From Urbifossiella sp043733485 (GTDB lineage: Bacteria; Planctomycetota; Planctomycetia; Gemmatales; Gemmataceae), in the NCBI GenBank assembly GCA_043733485.1, contig JAYTGN010000096.1, positions 1-37,326 of the forward strand: a DNA stretch of 37,326 nucleotides, read 5' to 3'. Every line of letters begins with the position of its first letter. Positions within the stretch are counted from its first letter, which is position 1. Position numbers and translations under genes: made by a program. This document shows positions 23,603 to 32,559 of the stretch, piece by piece. The notes below the pieces were generated by a model. It did not search any database, was not told the origin of the DNA, and saw only the letters and a list, made by a program, of their open reading frames with translations.

Positions 23603-24514
23603 TTGAGTCGGTTCCTTCCATCCCTGATTGTCGTACTCGGCCTCGCCAACTTGGCGACGGCCGGCGATGGGCTTGCGCCCAAGCCGGGCGAGCCGCGGCG
23701 CTTCGCTAATCCGGACGTGAAGATCGACGAGAAGCTCGACGCCCAGGTGCCCCTCGATCTCGTCTTCCGCAACGAAGACAATCAGGACGTCACGCTCGGA
23801 AGCTGCATCAACGGCAAACCCACGATCCTGGTGCTCGCCTACTTCCGCTGTCCGATGAACTGCACCGACGTCCTCAACGGGCTCACCGACGCGATGCGGC
23901 AGATGCCCAGCGACTTCTCGGCCGGCGGCGCGTTCAACGTGCTGACCGTCAGCTTCGACGAACGCGAACAGCCCGGACTGGCGAAGGAAAAGAAGAAGTT
24001 CTACCTCCAGGATTACGGCCGGCCCGGTGCCGAGGACGGCTGGCACTTCCTCACCGGTCGCAAGGATTCGATCCGAGCACTTACCGACGCGGTCGGCTTC
24101 CGATTCGTCTACGACAAGGTCTACAAGGAATACGACCACCTCAGCGGCATCATCCTGCTGCGGCCCGACGGTCGCGTGTTCCGCTACTTCTACGGCATCG
24201 GCTACGCCGACGAAAAAGAGATCAAATACCAGACCACGGACGGCTTCAAGATTGGCAAGACCACGCTCAAGATGTCGCTGGTGGAAGCCTCCGACGGTCA
24301 GGTTGGCTCGCTGCTGGACAAGATCGCGATTCGGTGCTTCCGCTTCGATCACCTGGAACGGAACTACTCGCTCAACGTGTTGCTCGTGATTCGAGTCTGT
24401 GCGGTGCTGACGGTGCTGGTGCTGAGTGGAAGCGTGGTGTATTTCATACGCCGCGAGCGGCGACGTGCTGGCGTCAGCGAACGGGTGGTCGAGCGAACGG
24501 AGGGAACGTCGTGA
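23603..24514 (+). CDS. SCO1/SenC copper chaperone, membrane-anchored
   Basis: A 303-residue protein with a signal peptide (1-20), a thioredoxin-fold SCO domain with the copper-binding pair CPMNC and a later conserved His (DHLSG region), and a C-terminal membrane helix (about 265-285) followed by basic residues. SCO proteins deliver copper to the CuA site of cytochrome c oxidase; the next gene encodes the CuA subunit, overlapping by four bases. I chose the TTG at 23603 because GGAG sits six bases upstream and the signal peptide begins there; the open frame runs upstream through the repeat without a better start. Confidence 0.85.
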   Translation: MSRFLPSLIVVLGLANLATAGDGLAPKPGEPRRFANPDVKIDEKLDAQVPLDLVFRNEDNQDVTLGSCINGKPTILVLAYFRCPMNCTDVLNGLTDAMRQMPSDFSAGGAFNVLTVSFDEREQPGLAKEKKKFYLQDYGRPGAEDGWHFLTGRKDSIRALTDAVGFRFVYDKVYKEYDHLSGIILLRPDGRVFRYFYGIGYADEKEIKYQTTDGFKIGKTTLKMSLVEASDGQVGSLLDKIAIRCFRFDHLERNYSLNVLLVIRVCAVLTVLVLSGSVVYFIRRERRRAGVSERVVERTEGTS

Positions 24515-25614
24515 GTGAATTGCCCGGCATGTCGGATCGAGCCTCGCTCGTGGCCGACCGCTTCGAGCCGCTGTTCTGGTACATCACCGCGTGGACTGGG
24601 TTCGGCACCCTCCTCGTGTGCGTGGGTCTCGTCTGGTTCTGCGTGCAGTTCCGGCGCGTGCCGGGTGCCCGCGTTCAAACGCCCCGCATCCTCGGTTCGC
24701 ACAAACTCGAACTGTTCTGGACCATCACGCCGCTGCTCATCTTCCTCACGTTCTTCGTCTGGGGAATGTGGGTCTACGATAGCGCCGTGCATCCGCCGCC
24801 CGGTGCCCCCGAGATCAAGATCATCGGCAAGCAGTGGATGTGGAAGGTTCAGTATCCGGGCGGGCAGCGCGTGATTATTGGCGGCAACTCCGACATGATG
24901 ACCGCGGACGAAAGCCGCGATGCCGGGGCCCTCGTGCTGCCCGTCGATCAACCTGTGAAGGTCACGCTGATCTCCGAAGACGTGATCCACGATTTCGGCA
25001 TCCCGGCCTTCCGTCAGAAGATCGACGTACTCCCCGGCCGCTACGTGAGCACGTGGTACCACCCGACCAAGATCGGCGAGTACCACGTCTTCTGCGATCA
25101 GTATTGCGGAAACCTGCACTCGCGGATGGTCGGCAAGGTGAGGGTCGTTTCGCCGGACGATTTCGACACGTTCCTCCGCGAGAAGGCGGACGGCTCGCTG
25201 GCCTGGGAAGGGCAGCAGATCTTCCGGAAGTTGCAGTGCAATAGCTGCCATGTGCCGAACGCGCAGGCCGGAACCAGGATGCACCCGCGAGCCCCGAACC
25301 TCGAAGGGCTCTATGGTCGCACGGTTCCGCTCAAGGGCGGTGGCACGGTGGTCGCCGACGAACAGTACATTCGCGAGTCGATCGTGAACCCGCGAGCCAA
25401 GGTGGTCGAGGGCTGGGAGCCGATCATGCCGGGGAACTACATGGACGGCATCGGGAAAGACCAAATGTCGGAAGAGGACATGCTCAAGGTGATCGCCTAC
25501 ATTCGGTCGTTGAAAGCGGGCAAGCAGATCCCGTCGAACGAGCGCTTCCCGGCACCCGACGGTGCTCCGCGGGTCGCGCCGAAAGCAGCCGGTTCGCCGG
25601 GGGAAAAACAATAA
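24511..25614 (+). CDS. coxB: Cytochrome c oxidase subunit II with fused cytochrome c domain (caa3 type)
   Basis: A 367-residue protein. Two membrane helices (about 24-48 and 68-92) precede a cupredoxin domain holding the CuA site: Cys195, Cys199, His203 and Met206 in CDQYCGNLHSRM, and an upstream His in VIHDFGIP. A cytochrome c domain with CNSCH at 243-247 is fused at the C-terminus, the mark of caa3 oxidases, which take electrons directly through this heme. The GTG start at 24511 follows a GGAGGGA site and overlaps the SCO stop. Confidence 0.93.
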   Translation: MSELPGMSDRASLVADRFEPLFWYITAWTGFGTLLVCVGLVWFCVQFRRVPGARVQTPRILGSHKLELFWTITPLLIFLTFFVWGMWVYDSAVHPPPGAPEIKIIGKQWMWKVQYPGGQRVIIGGNSDMMTADESRDAGALVLPVDQPVKVTLISEDVIHDFGIPAFRQKIDVLPGRYVSTWYHPTKIGEYHVFCDQYCGNLHSRMVGKVRVVSPDDFDTFLREKADGSLAWEGQQIFRKLQCNSCHVPNAQAGTRMHPRAPNLEGLYGRTVPLKGGGTVVADEQYIRESIVNPRAKVVEGWEPIMPGNYMDGIGKDQMSEEDMLKVIAYIRSLKAGKQIPSNERFPAPDGAPRVAPKAAGSPGEKQ

Positions 25615-27332
25615 TGAGCGTCGCAACTGTTCAACCCCGAATCTCGACCGCGGTTCCTCCCGAACCGGTCGCACCGCCACGCCACTACCTGAACAACGAA
25701 TACGGCATTCTGTCGTGGCTGCTCACCGTCGACCACAAACGCATCGGCATCCTGTACCTGCTGTCGCTGACCGTGTTTTTCACGGTCGGCGGACTCGCGG
25801 CCGGGCTCGTGCGCATCAACCTGCTCTCGCCCAACGGAGCGATCCTCACCGAGGATCAGTACAACCGCATGTTCACCGCGCACGGCGTGATCATGTTGTT
25901 CCTGTTCTTGATTCCGTCGATTCCCGCCGTGATGGGGAACTTCCTGATCCCGATGATGATTGGGGCGAAGGACCTCGCGTTCCCGAAGCTGAACCTCGCC
26001 AGTTGGTACGTGTACATGATCGGGGCGGGGTTCATGGTGTGGTCCGTTCTCGTCGGTGGCGTCGATACCGGCTGGACGCTTTACCCGCCCTACTCCTCCC
26101 GTTCGCACAGCAACGTGACGCCCGGCGTCTTCGGCGTGTTCATCACCGGCTTCAGCTCGATCATGACCGGGCTGAACATCATGGTGACGATCCACAAGAT
26201 GCGTTGCCCCGGCATGACGTGGGGCCGGTTGCCGCTCTTCTGCTGGGCGCTGTACGCCACGAGCTTCATCCAGTTGCTCGGCACGCCCGTGGTCGCGATC
26301 ACGCTGACGCTCTTGATGGTGGAACGCGTGGCTGGCGTCGGCATCTTCGACCCCGCCATCGGCGGCGACCCGCTGCTGTTCCAACACCTGTTCTGGTTCT
26401 ACTCGCATCCGGCCGTGTACATCATGATCGTGCCCGGCATGGGCGTGGTCAGTGAGATCATCACCTGCTTCAGCCGCAAGAACATCTTCGGCTATAAGGC
26501 CGTGGCGTGGTCGAGCGTCGGCATCGGCGTCGTCGGCTTCCTCGTGTGGTCCCACCACATGTTCGTCGCCGGCATCAGCTACTACTCCGCACTCTTGTTC
26601 AGCTTCCTCACCATGCTCGTCGCCGTGCCCAGCGCCATCAAAGTCTTCAACTGGACCGCGACCCTTTACCGCGGGTCGATCACCTTCCAGGCCCCGATGC
26701 TGTTCACGCTCGCCTTCCTCGTGCTGTTCACCGTCGGCGGCGTGACCGGTATGTTCCTGGCCACGCTCGGCACGGACATTCACCTGCACGACACCTACTT
26801 CGTGGTCGCGCACTTCCACTTCGTGATGGTGGGCGGCATGGTGCTGGCGTATATGGCAGCGCTGCACTTCTGGTGGCCGAAGATGACGGGCCGGATGTAC
26901 TCGGACTTCTGGAGCCGGGCGAGCGCGACGATCATCTTCGTCGGGTTCTTCCTCACCTTCGTGCCGCAGTTCGTGCTCGGCTACCACGGCATGCCGCGCC
27001 GCTATCCGAACTACCCGCCCGAGTTCCAGATTTACAACGTGCTCAGCACCGCCGGGGCGAGCATTCTCGGGCTCGGGTACATGCTGCCGGGGTTCTACCT
27101 GACGCTGTCGCTGTTCTTCGGCGAGAAGGCGAGTGCGAACCCGTGGAGCGCGACGGGGTTGGAATGGCAGACGCCGAGCCCGCCGCATGTGTTCAACTTC
27201 GAGTACACGCCCGTGGTGGTGTACGGGCCTTACGAATACGCGATCAGCGTGGATCAGTTGGGCCGCGGGTTGCCCGAACCGCCCGGGCCGATGGGTCCGA
27301 TTACGCACAAGGAGGCCCCCGGTGGCATCTAA
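25614..27332 (+). CDS. coxA: Cytochrome c oxidase subunit I, A2-type heme-copper oxidase
   Basis: A 572-residue protein with twelve membrane helices. The ligands are visible: a heme a His in TAHGVIM, the CuB His and crosslinked Tyr in WFYSHPAVYIM, the CuB pair in SHHMFV, and the heme a/a3 His pair in VVAHFHFVM. The YSHP motif in place of GHPEVY marks the A2 subfamily, which lacks the usual D-channel Glu. The Glu in GVVSEII supports a K channel. The ATG overlaps the coxB stop by one base. The end overlaps coxC by 11 bases. Confidence 0.95.
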   Translation: MSVATVQPRISTAVPPEPVAPPRHYLNNEYGILSWLLTVDHKRIGILYLLSLTVFFTVGGLAAGLVRINLLSPNGAILTEDQYNRMFTAHGVIMLFLFLIPSIPAVMGNFLIPMMIGAKDLAFPKLNLASWYVYMIGAGFMVWSVLVGGVDTGWTLYPPYSSRSHSNVTPGVFGVFITGFSSIMTGLNIMVTIHKMRCPGMTWGRLPLFCWALYATSFIQLLGTPVVAITLTLLMVERVAGVGIFDPAIGGDPLLFQHLFWFYSHPAVYIMIVPGMGVVSEIITCFSRKNIFGYKAVAWSSVGIGVVGFLVWSHHMFVAGISYYSALLFSFLTMLVAVPSAIKVFNWTATLYRGSITFQAPMLFTLAFLVLFTVGGVTGMFLATLGTDIHLHDTYFVVAHFHFVMVGGMVLAYMAALHFWWPKMTGRMYSDFWSRASATIIFVGFFLTFVPQFVLGYHGMPRRYPNYPPEFQIYNVLSTAGASILGLGYMLPGFYLTLSLFFGEKASANPWSATGLEWQTPSPPHVFNFEYTPVVVYGPYEYAISVDQLGRGLPEPPGPMGPITHKEAPGGI

Positions 27333-28110
27333 CGCGCACTCCTCGGTGCTGAAGCACCACTTCGATAATTTGGAACAGCAGCACTCCGCCGAACGGCTGG
27401 GGATGTGGATGTTCCTCGTCACGGAATTGCTGTTTTTCAGCGGTCTGTTCGTGTCGTACACGGTGTACCGCCACTTCTTCCCGGCGGAGTTTGCGTTCGC
27501 CAGTTCGCACCTGATCCTCTGGATCGCGGGCGTCAACACGGTGCTGCTCATCACGAGCAGCCTGACGATGACGCTCGCCATCCGCGCGGCGCAACTCGGG
27601 CAGAAGAAGAACCTCATCACCTATCTGGTGATCACGGCGGCGCTCGGCACCGGCTTCATGGGCTTCAAGGCGTTCGAATACTACACGGACATTCACGAGA
27701 AGCTCGTCCCCGGCGAGATGTTCAACACCGAGTACGCGAGGGCCGTGGAACTGGAAGCGCATCCTCCGTCCGCGAAGGACACGCACGAACACGTGGAGGA
27801 CTGGGCTTCGGACCTCGCCAAGCACAACAAGGGCAAGTCGCTCGGCGACGAAGGTTACATCAGCCACGAGAAGGTGCAGATGTTCCTGATGTTTTACTGG
27901 ATCATGACCGCGATCCACGGCATCCACATCATCGTGGGCATCGGCTGCATTCTGTGGCTCGTGCAGCAAGCGATGTGCGGGAAGATTCCGCCCGAGAATT
28001 ATTCGACGGTCGAAGTCATCAGCCTCTACTGGCATTTGGTGGACATGATCTGGCTGTTCATCATGCCGCTGCTGTACTTGGCCGGCGCAGGGATGGGGAA
28101 GGGACACTGA
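27322..28110 (+). CDS. coxC: Cytochrome c oxidase subunit III
   Basis: A 262-residue protein with about five membrane helices and typical subunit III blocks: GMWMFLVTELLFFSGLFVSY, FKAFEY, MTAIHGIHIIVGIG, and YWHLVDMIWLFIMPLLYL at the C-terminus. It has an extra hydrophilic loop of about 55 residues (about 125-185, with many Glu, His and Lys) before the late helices. The GTG at 27322 is preferred because AGGAGG lies six bases upstream. Earlier in-frame codons fall inside coxA. Confidence 0.92.
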   Translation: MASNAHSSVLKHHFDNLEQQHSAERLGMWMFLVTELLFFSGLFVSYTVYRHFFPAEFAFASSHLILWIAGVNTVLLITSSLTMTLAIRAAQLGQKKNLITYLVITAALGTGFMGFKAFEYYTDIHEKLVPGEMFNTEYARAVELEAHPPSAKDTHEHVEDWASDLAKHNKGKSLGDEGYISHEKVQMFLMFYWIMTAIHGIHIIVGIGCILWLVQQAMCGKIPPENYSTVEVISLYWHLVDMIWLFIMPLLYLAGAGMGKGH

Positions 28111-28114
28111 CCGC

Positions 28115-28210
28115 TTGAAACCCGGTTTCTGCTTTGGAAACCGGGTTTCTGAATGGGGCGCGAAATCGGGGGGAAGAAACCCGGTTTCGAAACCAGAAAC
28201 CGGGTTTCAA
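28115..28210. repeat. Nested palindrome of four GAAACC-GGTTTC units upstream of coxD
   Basis: The outer 16-base arms (28115-28130, 28195-28210) are perfect complements, and an inner 14-base pair (28137-28150, 28175-28188) is too. It fills the gap between coxC and coxD. It could form one long hairpin or two smaller ones. Confidence 0.85.
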
Positions 28211-28213
28211 ATC

Positions 28214-28540
28214 ATGACCGCACACGATCACAAAATCGACGATCCGCCGACGCTGCACGACGTCGATAATCCCATGAAGGTGTTCGTCGTCTACCTCGTT
28301 GTGCTCGGGCTGGCGCTCGCGAATATCGGGCTCTCGGTAGCCGGGCTCGGGTCCATCGCCCTGCCCGTGCAACTCGGCATCGGCACCGTGCAGGCCGTGC
28401 TCGTCGCCTGGTACTGGATGCACTTGCGACGCAAGGACACGGTCGTCACGCTCACCGCGCTGTCGTCGCTGTTCTTCATCTTTATCTTCTTCGCCCTGGT
28501 TCTGTCCGATGTGTTGACGCGGCAGTACGGCGGGCTGTGA
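28214..28540 (+). CDS. coxD: Cytochrome c oxidase subunit IV (caa3-type)
   Basis: A 108-residue protein with three membrane helices (about 20-42, 46-67 and 78-100) and the VFVVYLVVLGLALANIGLS start and WYWMHLRRKDT loop typical of small oxidase subunit IV proteins. The ATG at 28214 begins the recognisable protein. There is no ribosome-binding site: the repeat at 28115-28210 ends only three bases before the ATG. An in-frame TTG at 28115 would add 33 residues coded by the repeat and is unlikely. How this gene is translated is an open question. Confidence 0.85.
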   Translation: MTAHDHKIDDPPTLHDVDNPMKVFVVYLVVLGLALANIGLSVAGLGSIALPVQLGIGTVQAVLVAWYWMHLRRKDTVVTLTALSSLFFIFIFFALVLSDVLTRQYGGL

Positions 28541-28541
28541 G

Positions 28542-29714
28542 ATGCGAACTCCGGGATGGATCCCGAGCGCGGCCCTGGCCGCGCTCGCGGTCGTTTTAGC
28601 GGGTGCGCTCGCGGCGTTCCTGATGCCGGGCTGCGATTCCAAACCCGGCTATCCCGCATCGCTGGAGTTTCCGAGCCGCACCGATCGCCTCGTGCTTCGC
28701 ATTCCAACCTCGCAGCCGAAAGCCCCCGGCGAGCCCGGCAAACTGGAAGCGGAACTCGCGGCCCTCGACTCGCTCGGTGGCGAGACGCTCGACCCCGAAC
28801 AACTGCCGGTCGAATCGCGAGCGGCAATCGATGCGTTCCTGGTCGAGACGTTTGGAACGCCGGCCGCTTCGAGTGTGAACGCGGAACTGGCGGTGAAATT
28901 GGGGCTGACGCCGGGCACGCTACAGGAAGGAAGCCGCCTCTATCGGCGGCACTGCCTCCAGTGCCACGGATTGACGGGCGATGGCCGCGGGCCGACCGGC
29001 CAGTGGATTTACCCGCATCCGCGCGACTTCCGACGCGGGGCCTTCAAGTTCGTCTCGACCGGCGACGGCGGCAAACCGCGCAAGACCGACCTGGGCCGAA
29101 CCCTCCGCGATGGGTTGAAGGGCACCGGGATGCCGGCCTTCGGCCTGCTTCCCGATGCCGAACGCGATGCGTTGGCAACCTACGTGATGTTCCTGAGTCT
29201 CCGCGGGCAGACGGAATTCCTCGCCCTCAAGAGCCTGACTTCGGACGAAGGCTTGAAACCCGACGAGGTGGCCCGGGAACGACTGGCCCTGGCGATGATC
29301 GACTGGGAGAAGGCGGAGCGGGTCGGGCTTCCGATTCCGAAGCCGCCGCCGGACGACGCGGTGAAACAATCGCCCGAACACCTGGGCGCGGTTCGCCGAG
29401 GGTTTGAACTCTTCAGCGCGAAGGGCACGACCGACTGTGCCGCGTGCCACGAAGATTATGGCCGCAAGGCGACGTACCGGTTCGATGTCTGGGGCACCGT
29501 AATTCGTCCCGCGGAACTGACGGCCGGTGTATTCAAAGGTGGGGATCGCCCCGAAGATTTGTTCCAACGGATTCGCGGCGGGATCCAGCCCGTGGGGATG
29601 CCGGCCCATCCGTCGCTGAGTGAAGCCCAGGTGTGGGAATTGGTTTGGTTCGTGCGGGCTCTGCCCTTTCCGCGCGAACTCCCCGACGACGTTCGAGCCA
29701 AAGTGTACCCGTGA
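28542..29714 (+). CDS. Diheme cytochrome c lipoprotein
   Basis: A 390-residue protein. The N-terminal hydrophobic segment ends in FLMPGC, a lipobox-like Cys at about 31. The first heme motif is CLQCH at 138-142 and the second is CAACH at 299-303. Met residues in GTGMPAFG and PVGMPAH are likely distal ligands. The two domains are separated by a helical linker. It starts one base after the coxD stop and overlaps the heme A synthase gene by four bases. As a membrane-attached dihemic carrier it may pass electrons between alternative complex III and the oxidase, a role inferred from position. Confidence 0.88.
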   Translation: MRTPGWIPSAALAALAVVLAGALAAFLMPGCDSKPGYPASLEFPSRTDRLVLRIPTSQPKAPGEPGKLEAELAALDSLGGETLDPEQLPVESRAAIDAFLVETFGTPAASSVNAELAVKLGLTPGTLQEGSRLYRRHCLQCHGLTGDGRGPTGQWIYPHPRDFRRGAFKFVSTGDGGKPRKTDLGRTLRDGLKGTGMPAFGLLPDAERDALATYVMFLSLRGQTEFLALKSLTSDEGLKPDEVARERLALAMIDWEKAERVGLPIPKPPPDDAVKQSPEHLGAVRRGFELFSAKGTTDCAACHEDYGRKATYRFDVWGTVIRPAELTAGVFKGGDRPEDLFQRIRGGIQPVGMPAHPSLSEAQVWELVWFVRALPFPRELPDDVRAKVYP

Positions 29715-30916
29715 ACGAACTCCACGAATCCGTTCGACCCGTTCCGCGGTGGCTCCACATCTGGGCTATCGCTACGGTTCTCGTTACGCTCGTGTTGTTG
29801 GTCCTCGGTCAGTTCGTGACGAGCTTTCGCGCCGGCATGGCCGATCCGATCTGGCCCACAGAGCCGTGGTACCTCGCCGACAATTACAAACTCGACCTCG
29901 GCTACCTGATCGAACACACGCACCGCATCGCGGGCTTCGCGGTCGGAGGCTTCGTGAGCATTCTCGCGCTCGGACTCTGGTTCACGGAACCCAGAGCGCT
30001 CGCCCGCTGGTTCGGCTTGCTTCTGCTCGTGGTCCTGCTCGGAGCGTTCGGCCAGTTTCACCGCGAACTCATCGTTCAGCGCGACCCCGCGGTCGCGGTT
30101 CAACTTCCGAATGGTCCGCTCGCGGTAATGGGGATCTCGCTCTTGGGCGTTCTCGCGCTGCTGACCGGAGGGTGGAACCGCCGCGGCTCGGGCCTTCGAC
30201 TACTCGGCATCGTGGCCCTGATTGCCGTGATGATCCAGGGTTTGCTCGGTGGCTTCCGCGTCCGGCTCGACGCACTCTTCGGGCCGGAACTCGCCCCGAT
30301 TCACGGCATCTTCGCGCAGGTGGTGTTCTGCCTGCTCGTATCGGTGGCCGTACTCACGGGACGATCACAAGCGGGCCGCACCAGCACGATTCCCGCGTTG
30401 TTGAGCCGCCTTTCGCTCGCCCTGGTCGCGCTGCTGTTCGTACAACTGATCTGGGGCGCGATGGTTCGCCACGCCCCGAACGCACTCAACCAACGGCTGC
30501 ATTTGCTCACGGCATTTCTCGCCGTCGGGTTGGCCGTGTGGTTGATCCGAGTCGGGTTCACCACGGCGGCTCGACCCCGCGTTGAGTTCACCGGTTGGGT
30601 TCTCGGCTTGCTCCTCGCTCTGCAAGTGACGCTCGGCGTCGAAGCGTGGATGGGGAAGTTCGGCGAGGAAGCCTTTGCCGGAAAGCGCGCGGCCTCGCGA
30701 CTGCCGGAAGCCGAGCAAGTGAGCGAGAAGCAAGCCGCGATGCGAACCGCTCACACACTGGTCGGCACCGGCGTGCTGGCCACGGCGGTCGTGTTCGCAC
30801 TGCGGGTTCGGTCGAGAAAAGTCGATGCCGAGGATCGTTCGAGCCTTGAGATGTGGGAGCGAGCGTTGGCTCCTGAGCCCGCGATGGAACTGATTGCACC
30901 GGGGAAGATGCCATGA
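29711..30916 (+). CDS. ctaA: Heme A synthase (COX15/CtaA family)
   Basis: A 401-residue protein with about eight membrane helices. Conserved His residues appear in EHTHRIAGF, QFHREL, PIHGIFAQVVF, RLHLLTAFLAV and AHTLVGTG, fitting the four to five heme-coordinating and catalytic His of the family. It oxidises heme O to heme A for the oxidase. The front part, with GMADPIWPTEPWYL, differs from the usual proteobacterial form, as I recall is the case in planctomycetes. The GTG at 29711 overlaps the previous stop (GTGA). Confidence 0.88.
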   Translation: MNELHESVRPVPRWLHIWAIATVLVTLVLLVLGQFVTSFRAGMADPIWPTEPWYLADNYKLDLGYLIEHTHRIAGFAVGGFVSILALGLWFTEPRALARWFGLLLLVVLLGAFGQFHRELIVQRDPAVAVQLPNGPLAVMGISLLGVLALLTGGWNRRGSGLRLLGIVALIAVMIQGLLGGFRVRLDALFGPELAPIHGIFAQVVFCLLVSVAVLTGRSQAGRTSTIPALLSRLSLALVALLFVQLIWGAMVRHAPNALNQRLHLLTAFLAVGLAVWLIRVGFTTAARPRVEFTGWVLGLLLALQVTLGVEAWMGKFGEEAFAGKRAASRLPEAEQVSEKQAAMRTAHTLVGTGVLATAVVFALRVRSRKVDAEDRSSLEMWERALAPEPAMELIAPGKMP

Positions 30917-31875
30917 GAAAGACCGTTGCCGCGATCGAACCGGAAGTCGCACCGCTGGAGCGGTTCGGCGGGCTGGCGCGCGAAGAGATCGCCCCGGCCA
31001 TCGTCGTACCTTCGCGGTTCGCCGACTACCTGGAACTGACGAAGCCGCGGATCGCCGTGATGGCGCTCTTCACCGTGGCGGTCGGCTACATTCTCGGGGC
31101 CGGAAGCTCGACCTCGCTTCTCGTGCTGTTTCACACGCTGTTCGGTGCGGGGCTCGTCGCGGCCGGTGGAAGTGCTTTGAATCAATGGCTCGAACGCGGC
31201 ATCGACTCGAAGATGTACCGCACCATGAAGCGGCCGCTGCCCGCGGGTCGACTCACGCCGTTCGAGGCGCTGAGCTTTGGCGTCGGGCTCAGCATTGTCG
31301 GGCTCGTCTATCTGTTCGCGACCGTGCCGTATCCGGCGGGCATCGCGGCTGCGGTCACGCTCGTGAGTTACGCGTTCATCTACACGCCGCTGAAAACCAT
31401 GACGGTGTGGAACACGGTGGTCGGCGCGGTGCCGGGAGCGCTGCCGCCGGTGATTGGCTGGTGTGCGGCCCGCGGCTGGGAAGGAATGCCAGCCGCCTTC
31501 GGCTTGTTCCTCGTGATCTTCCTCTGGCAACTGCCCCACTTCCTGGCCATCGCCTGGATGTACCGCGACGACTACGCTCGCGGCGGCCTTCGCATGCTGC
31601 CCATCACCGATCCGAGCGGCAGTCGTACCGCGTGGGTCATGGTCGTGATTTGTTCGGCGCTGATCCCGGTCGGGCTGCTCGCGGTCGGTTTGCAGGTGGC
31701 CGGGCCGTTCGCAGCCATCGGTTGTGCAATCTTCGGACTGCTCTTTCTGCGGGAGGCGGTCCGTTTCGACCGCACCCGCTCCGACCGTCAGGCTCGCCGC
31801 GTATTGCGGGCCTCACTCCTCTACTTGCCCGCCGCCCTCGGCCTTCTGCTCGTCGATGGCTTCCTCTTCCGATGA
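30913..31875 (+). CDS. ctaB: Heme O synthase (protoheme IX farnesyltransferase)
   Basis: A 320-residue UbiA-family prenyltransferase with nine membrane helices. The signature reads LNQWLERGIDSKMYRTMKRP (N-x-x-x-E/D-x-x-x-D and RT-x-x-RP), and the second Asp-rich motif is MYRDDYARGG. It adds a farnesyl group to heme B, giving heme O, the substrate of the enzyme encoded just upstream. It overlaps ctaA by four bases. Confidence 0.95.
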   Translation: MRKTVAAIEPEVAPLERFGGLAREEIAPAIVVPSRFADYLELTKPRIAVMALFTVAVGYILGAGSSTSLLVLFHTLFGAGLVAAGGSALNQWLERGIDSKMYRTMKRPLPAGRLTPFEALSFGVGLSIVGLVYLFATVPYPAGIAAAVTLVSYAFIYTPLKTMTVWNTVVGAVPGALPPVIGWCAARGWEGMPAAFGLFLVIFLWQLPHFLAIAWMYRDDYARGGLRMLPITDPSGSRTAWVMVVICSALIPVGLLAVGLQVAGPFAAIGCAIFGLLFLREAVRFDRTRSDRQARRVLRASLLYLPAALGLLLVDGFLFR

Positions 31876-31887
31876 GCGAAGAAGAGT

Positions 31888-31967
31888 TTCACCACGGAAG
31901 ACACGGAAACAGAAAATGACGCGACGCCTGTTTCTACTTTCCGTGTGTTCCGTGTGTTCCGTGGTGA
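31888..31967. repeat. CCACGGAA-type hairpin repeat overlapping the second SCO gene
   Basis: The left arm (ttcaccacggaagacacgga onward) and right arm (ttccgtgtgttccgtggtga) are near complements and enclose about 30 bases. It differs from the TAACCACAGAGG family but has the same plan. The right half codes for the signal-peptide region of the next protein. Confidence 0.75.
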
Positions 31968-32557
31968 TCCTCGGCTGCGGTCCCACCGTGGAGCCCGCGC
32001 CCCTTTCCGATCTCGATTATCCGGTTGGTTCGTTCTCACTCACGGAACGCGATGGCCGCACGGTCACGGAGAAAGACCTCGCGGGGAAGGTGTGGATCGC
32101 GTCGTTCGTCTTCACGCGGTGCATGGGAAACTGCCCGGCCGTGACCGCGACCGTTCGCCAACTCCAGGACAAGTTGAAGGATCAACCCGACGTGATGTTC
32201 GTGACCTTCACGGTGAACGGGGAACACGACACGCCCGGCGAACTCAAGAAGTACGCCGACCGTTACCAAGCCGACCCGAAGCGCTGGCTGTTTCTCACCG
32301 GCGACGAACCGACGATCCGCAAGTTGCTCCAGGAACGCTTCAAACAAAGTGCCGGCGACGAACCCGCTGGCGAGGTGAAGCAACTCGACGCACTCGCTTC
32401 GCATAGCACGCGGCTCGTGGTCGTGGATAAGAAGGGCGTGATCCGCGCCATGTTCGACGGCATGCGGAACGCGAACTTCCCGGACAGCGAGGAACGCTTC
32501 AACGATGGCATGAAGCGGCTCGAAGCTAAGGTGAAGCAACTCAACGCGGAGAAGTGA
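31916..32557 (+). CDS. Second SCO1/SenC copper chaperone, lipoprotein
   Basis: A 213-residue protein. The signal (residues 1-20, with SVCSVCSVVILGC) ends in a lipobox Cys, so it is lipid-anchored. The SCO domain has the copper-binding pair in RCMGNC, and ASHSTRLVVVD supplies the distal His. It is shorter than the copy at 23603 and lacks its C-terminal membrane helix. Its signal peptide is coded partly by a palindromic repeat (31888-31967). Copper delivery to the oxidase or thiol-redox work on cytochromes are both possible. Confidence 0.85.
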   Translation: MTRRLFLLSVCSVCSVVILGCGPTVEPAPLSDLDYPVGSFSLTERDGRTVTEKDLAGKVWIASFVFTRCMGNCPAVTATVRQLQDKLKDQPDVMFVTFTVNGEHDTPGELKKYADRYQADPKRWLFLTGDEPTIRKLLQERFKQSAGDEPAGEVKQLDALASHSTRLVVVDKKGVIRAMFDGMRNANFPDSEERFNDGMKRLEAKVKQLNAEK

Positions 32558-32559
32558 TC

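Noticed and set aside
25497..27620. 707-codon open frame antisense to coxA
   Set aside because: Extremely His/Arg/Glu/Asp-rich mirror of membrane codons; coxA is certain.
28115..28213. Earlier TTG start for coxD
   Set aside because: The added residues are coded entirely by the palindromic repeat and do not resemble subunit IV.
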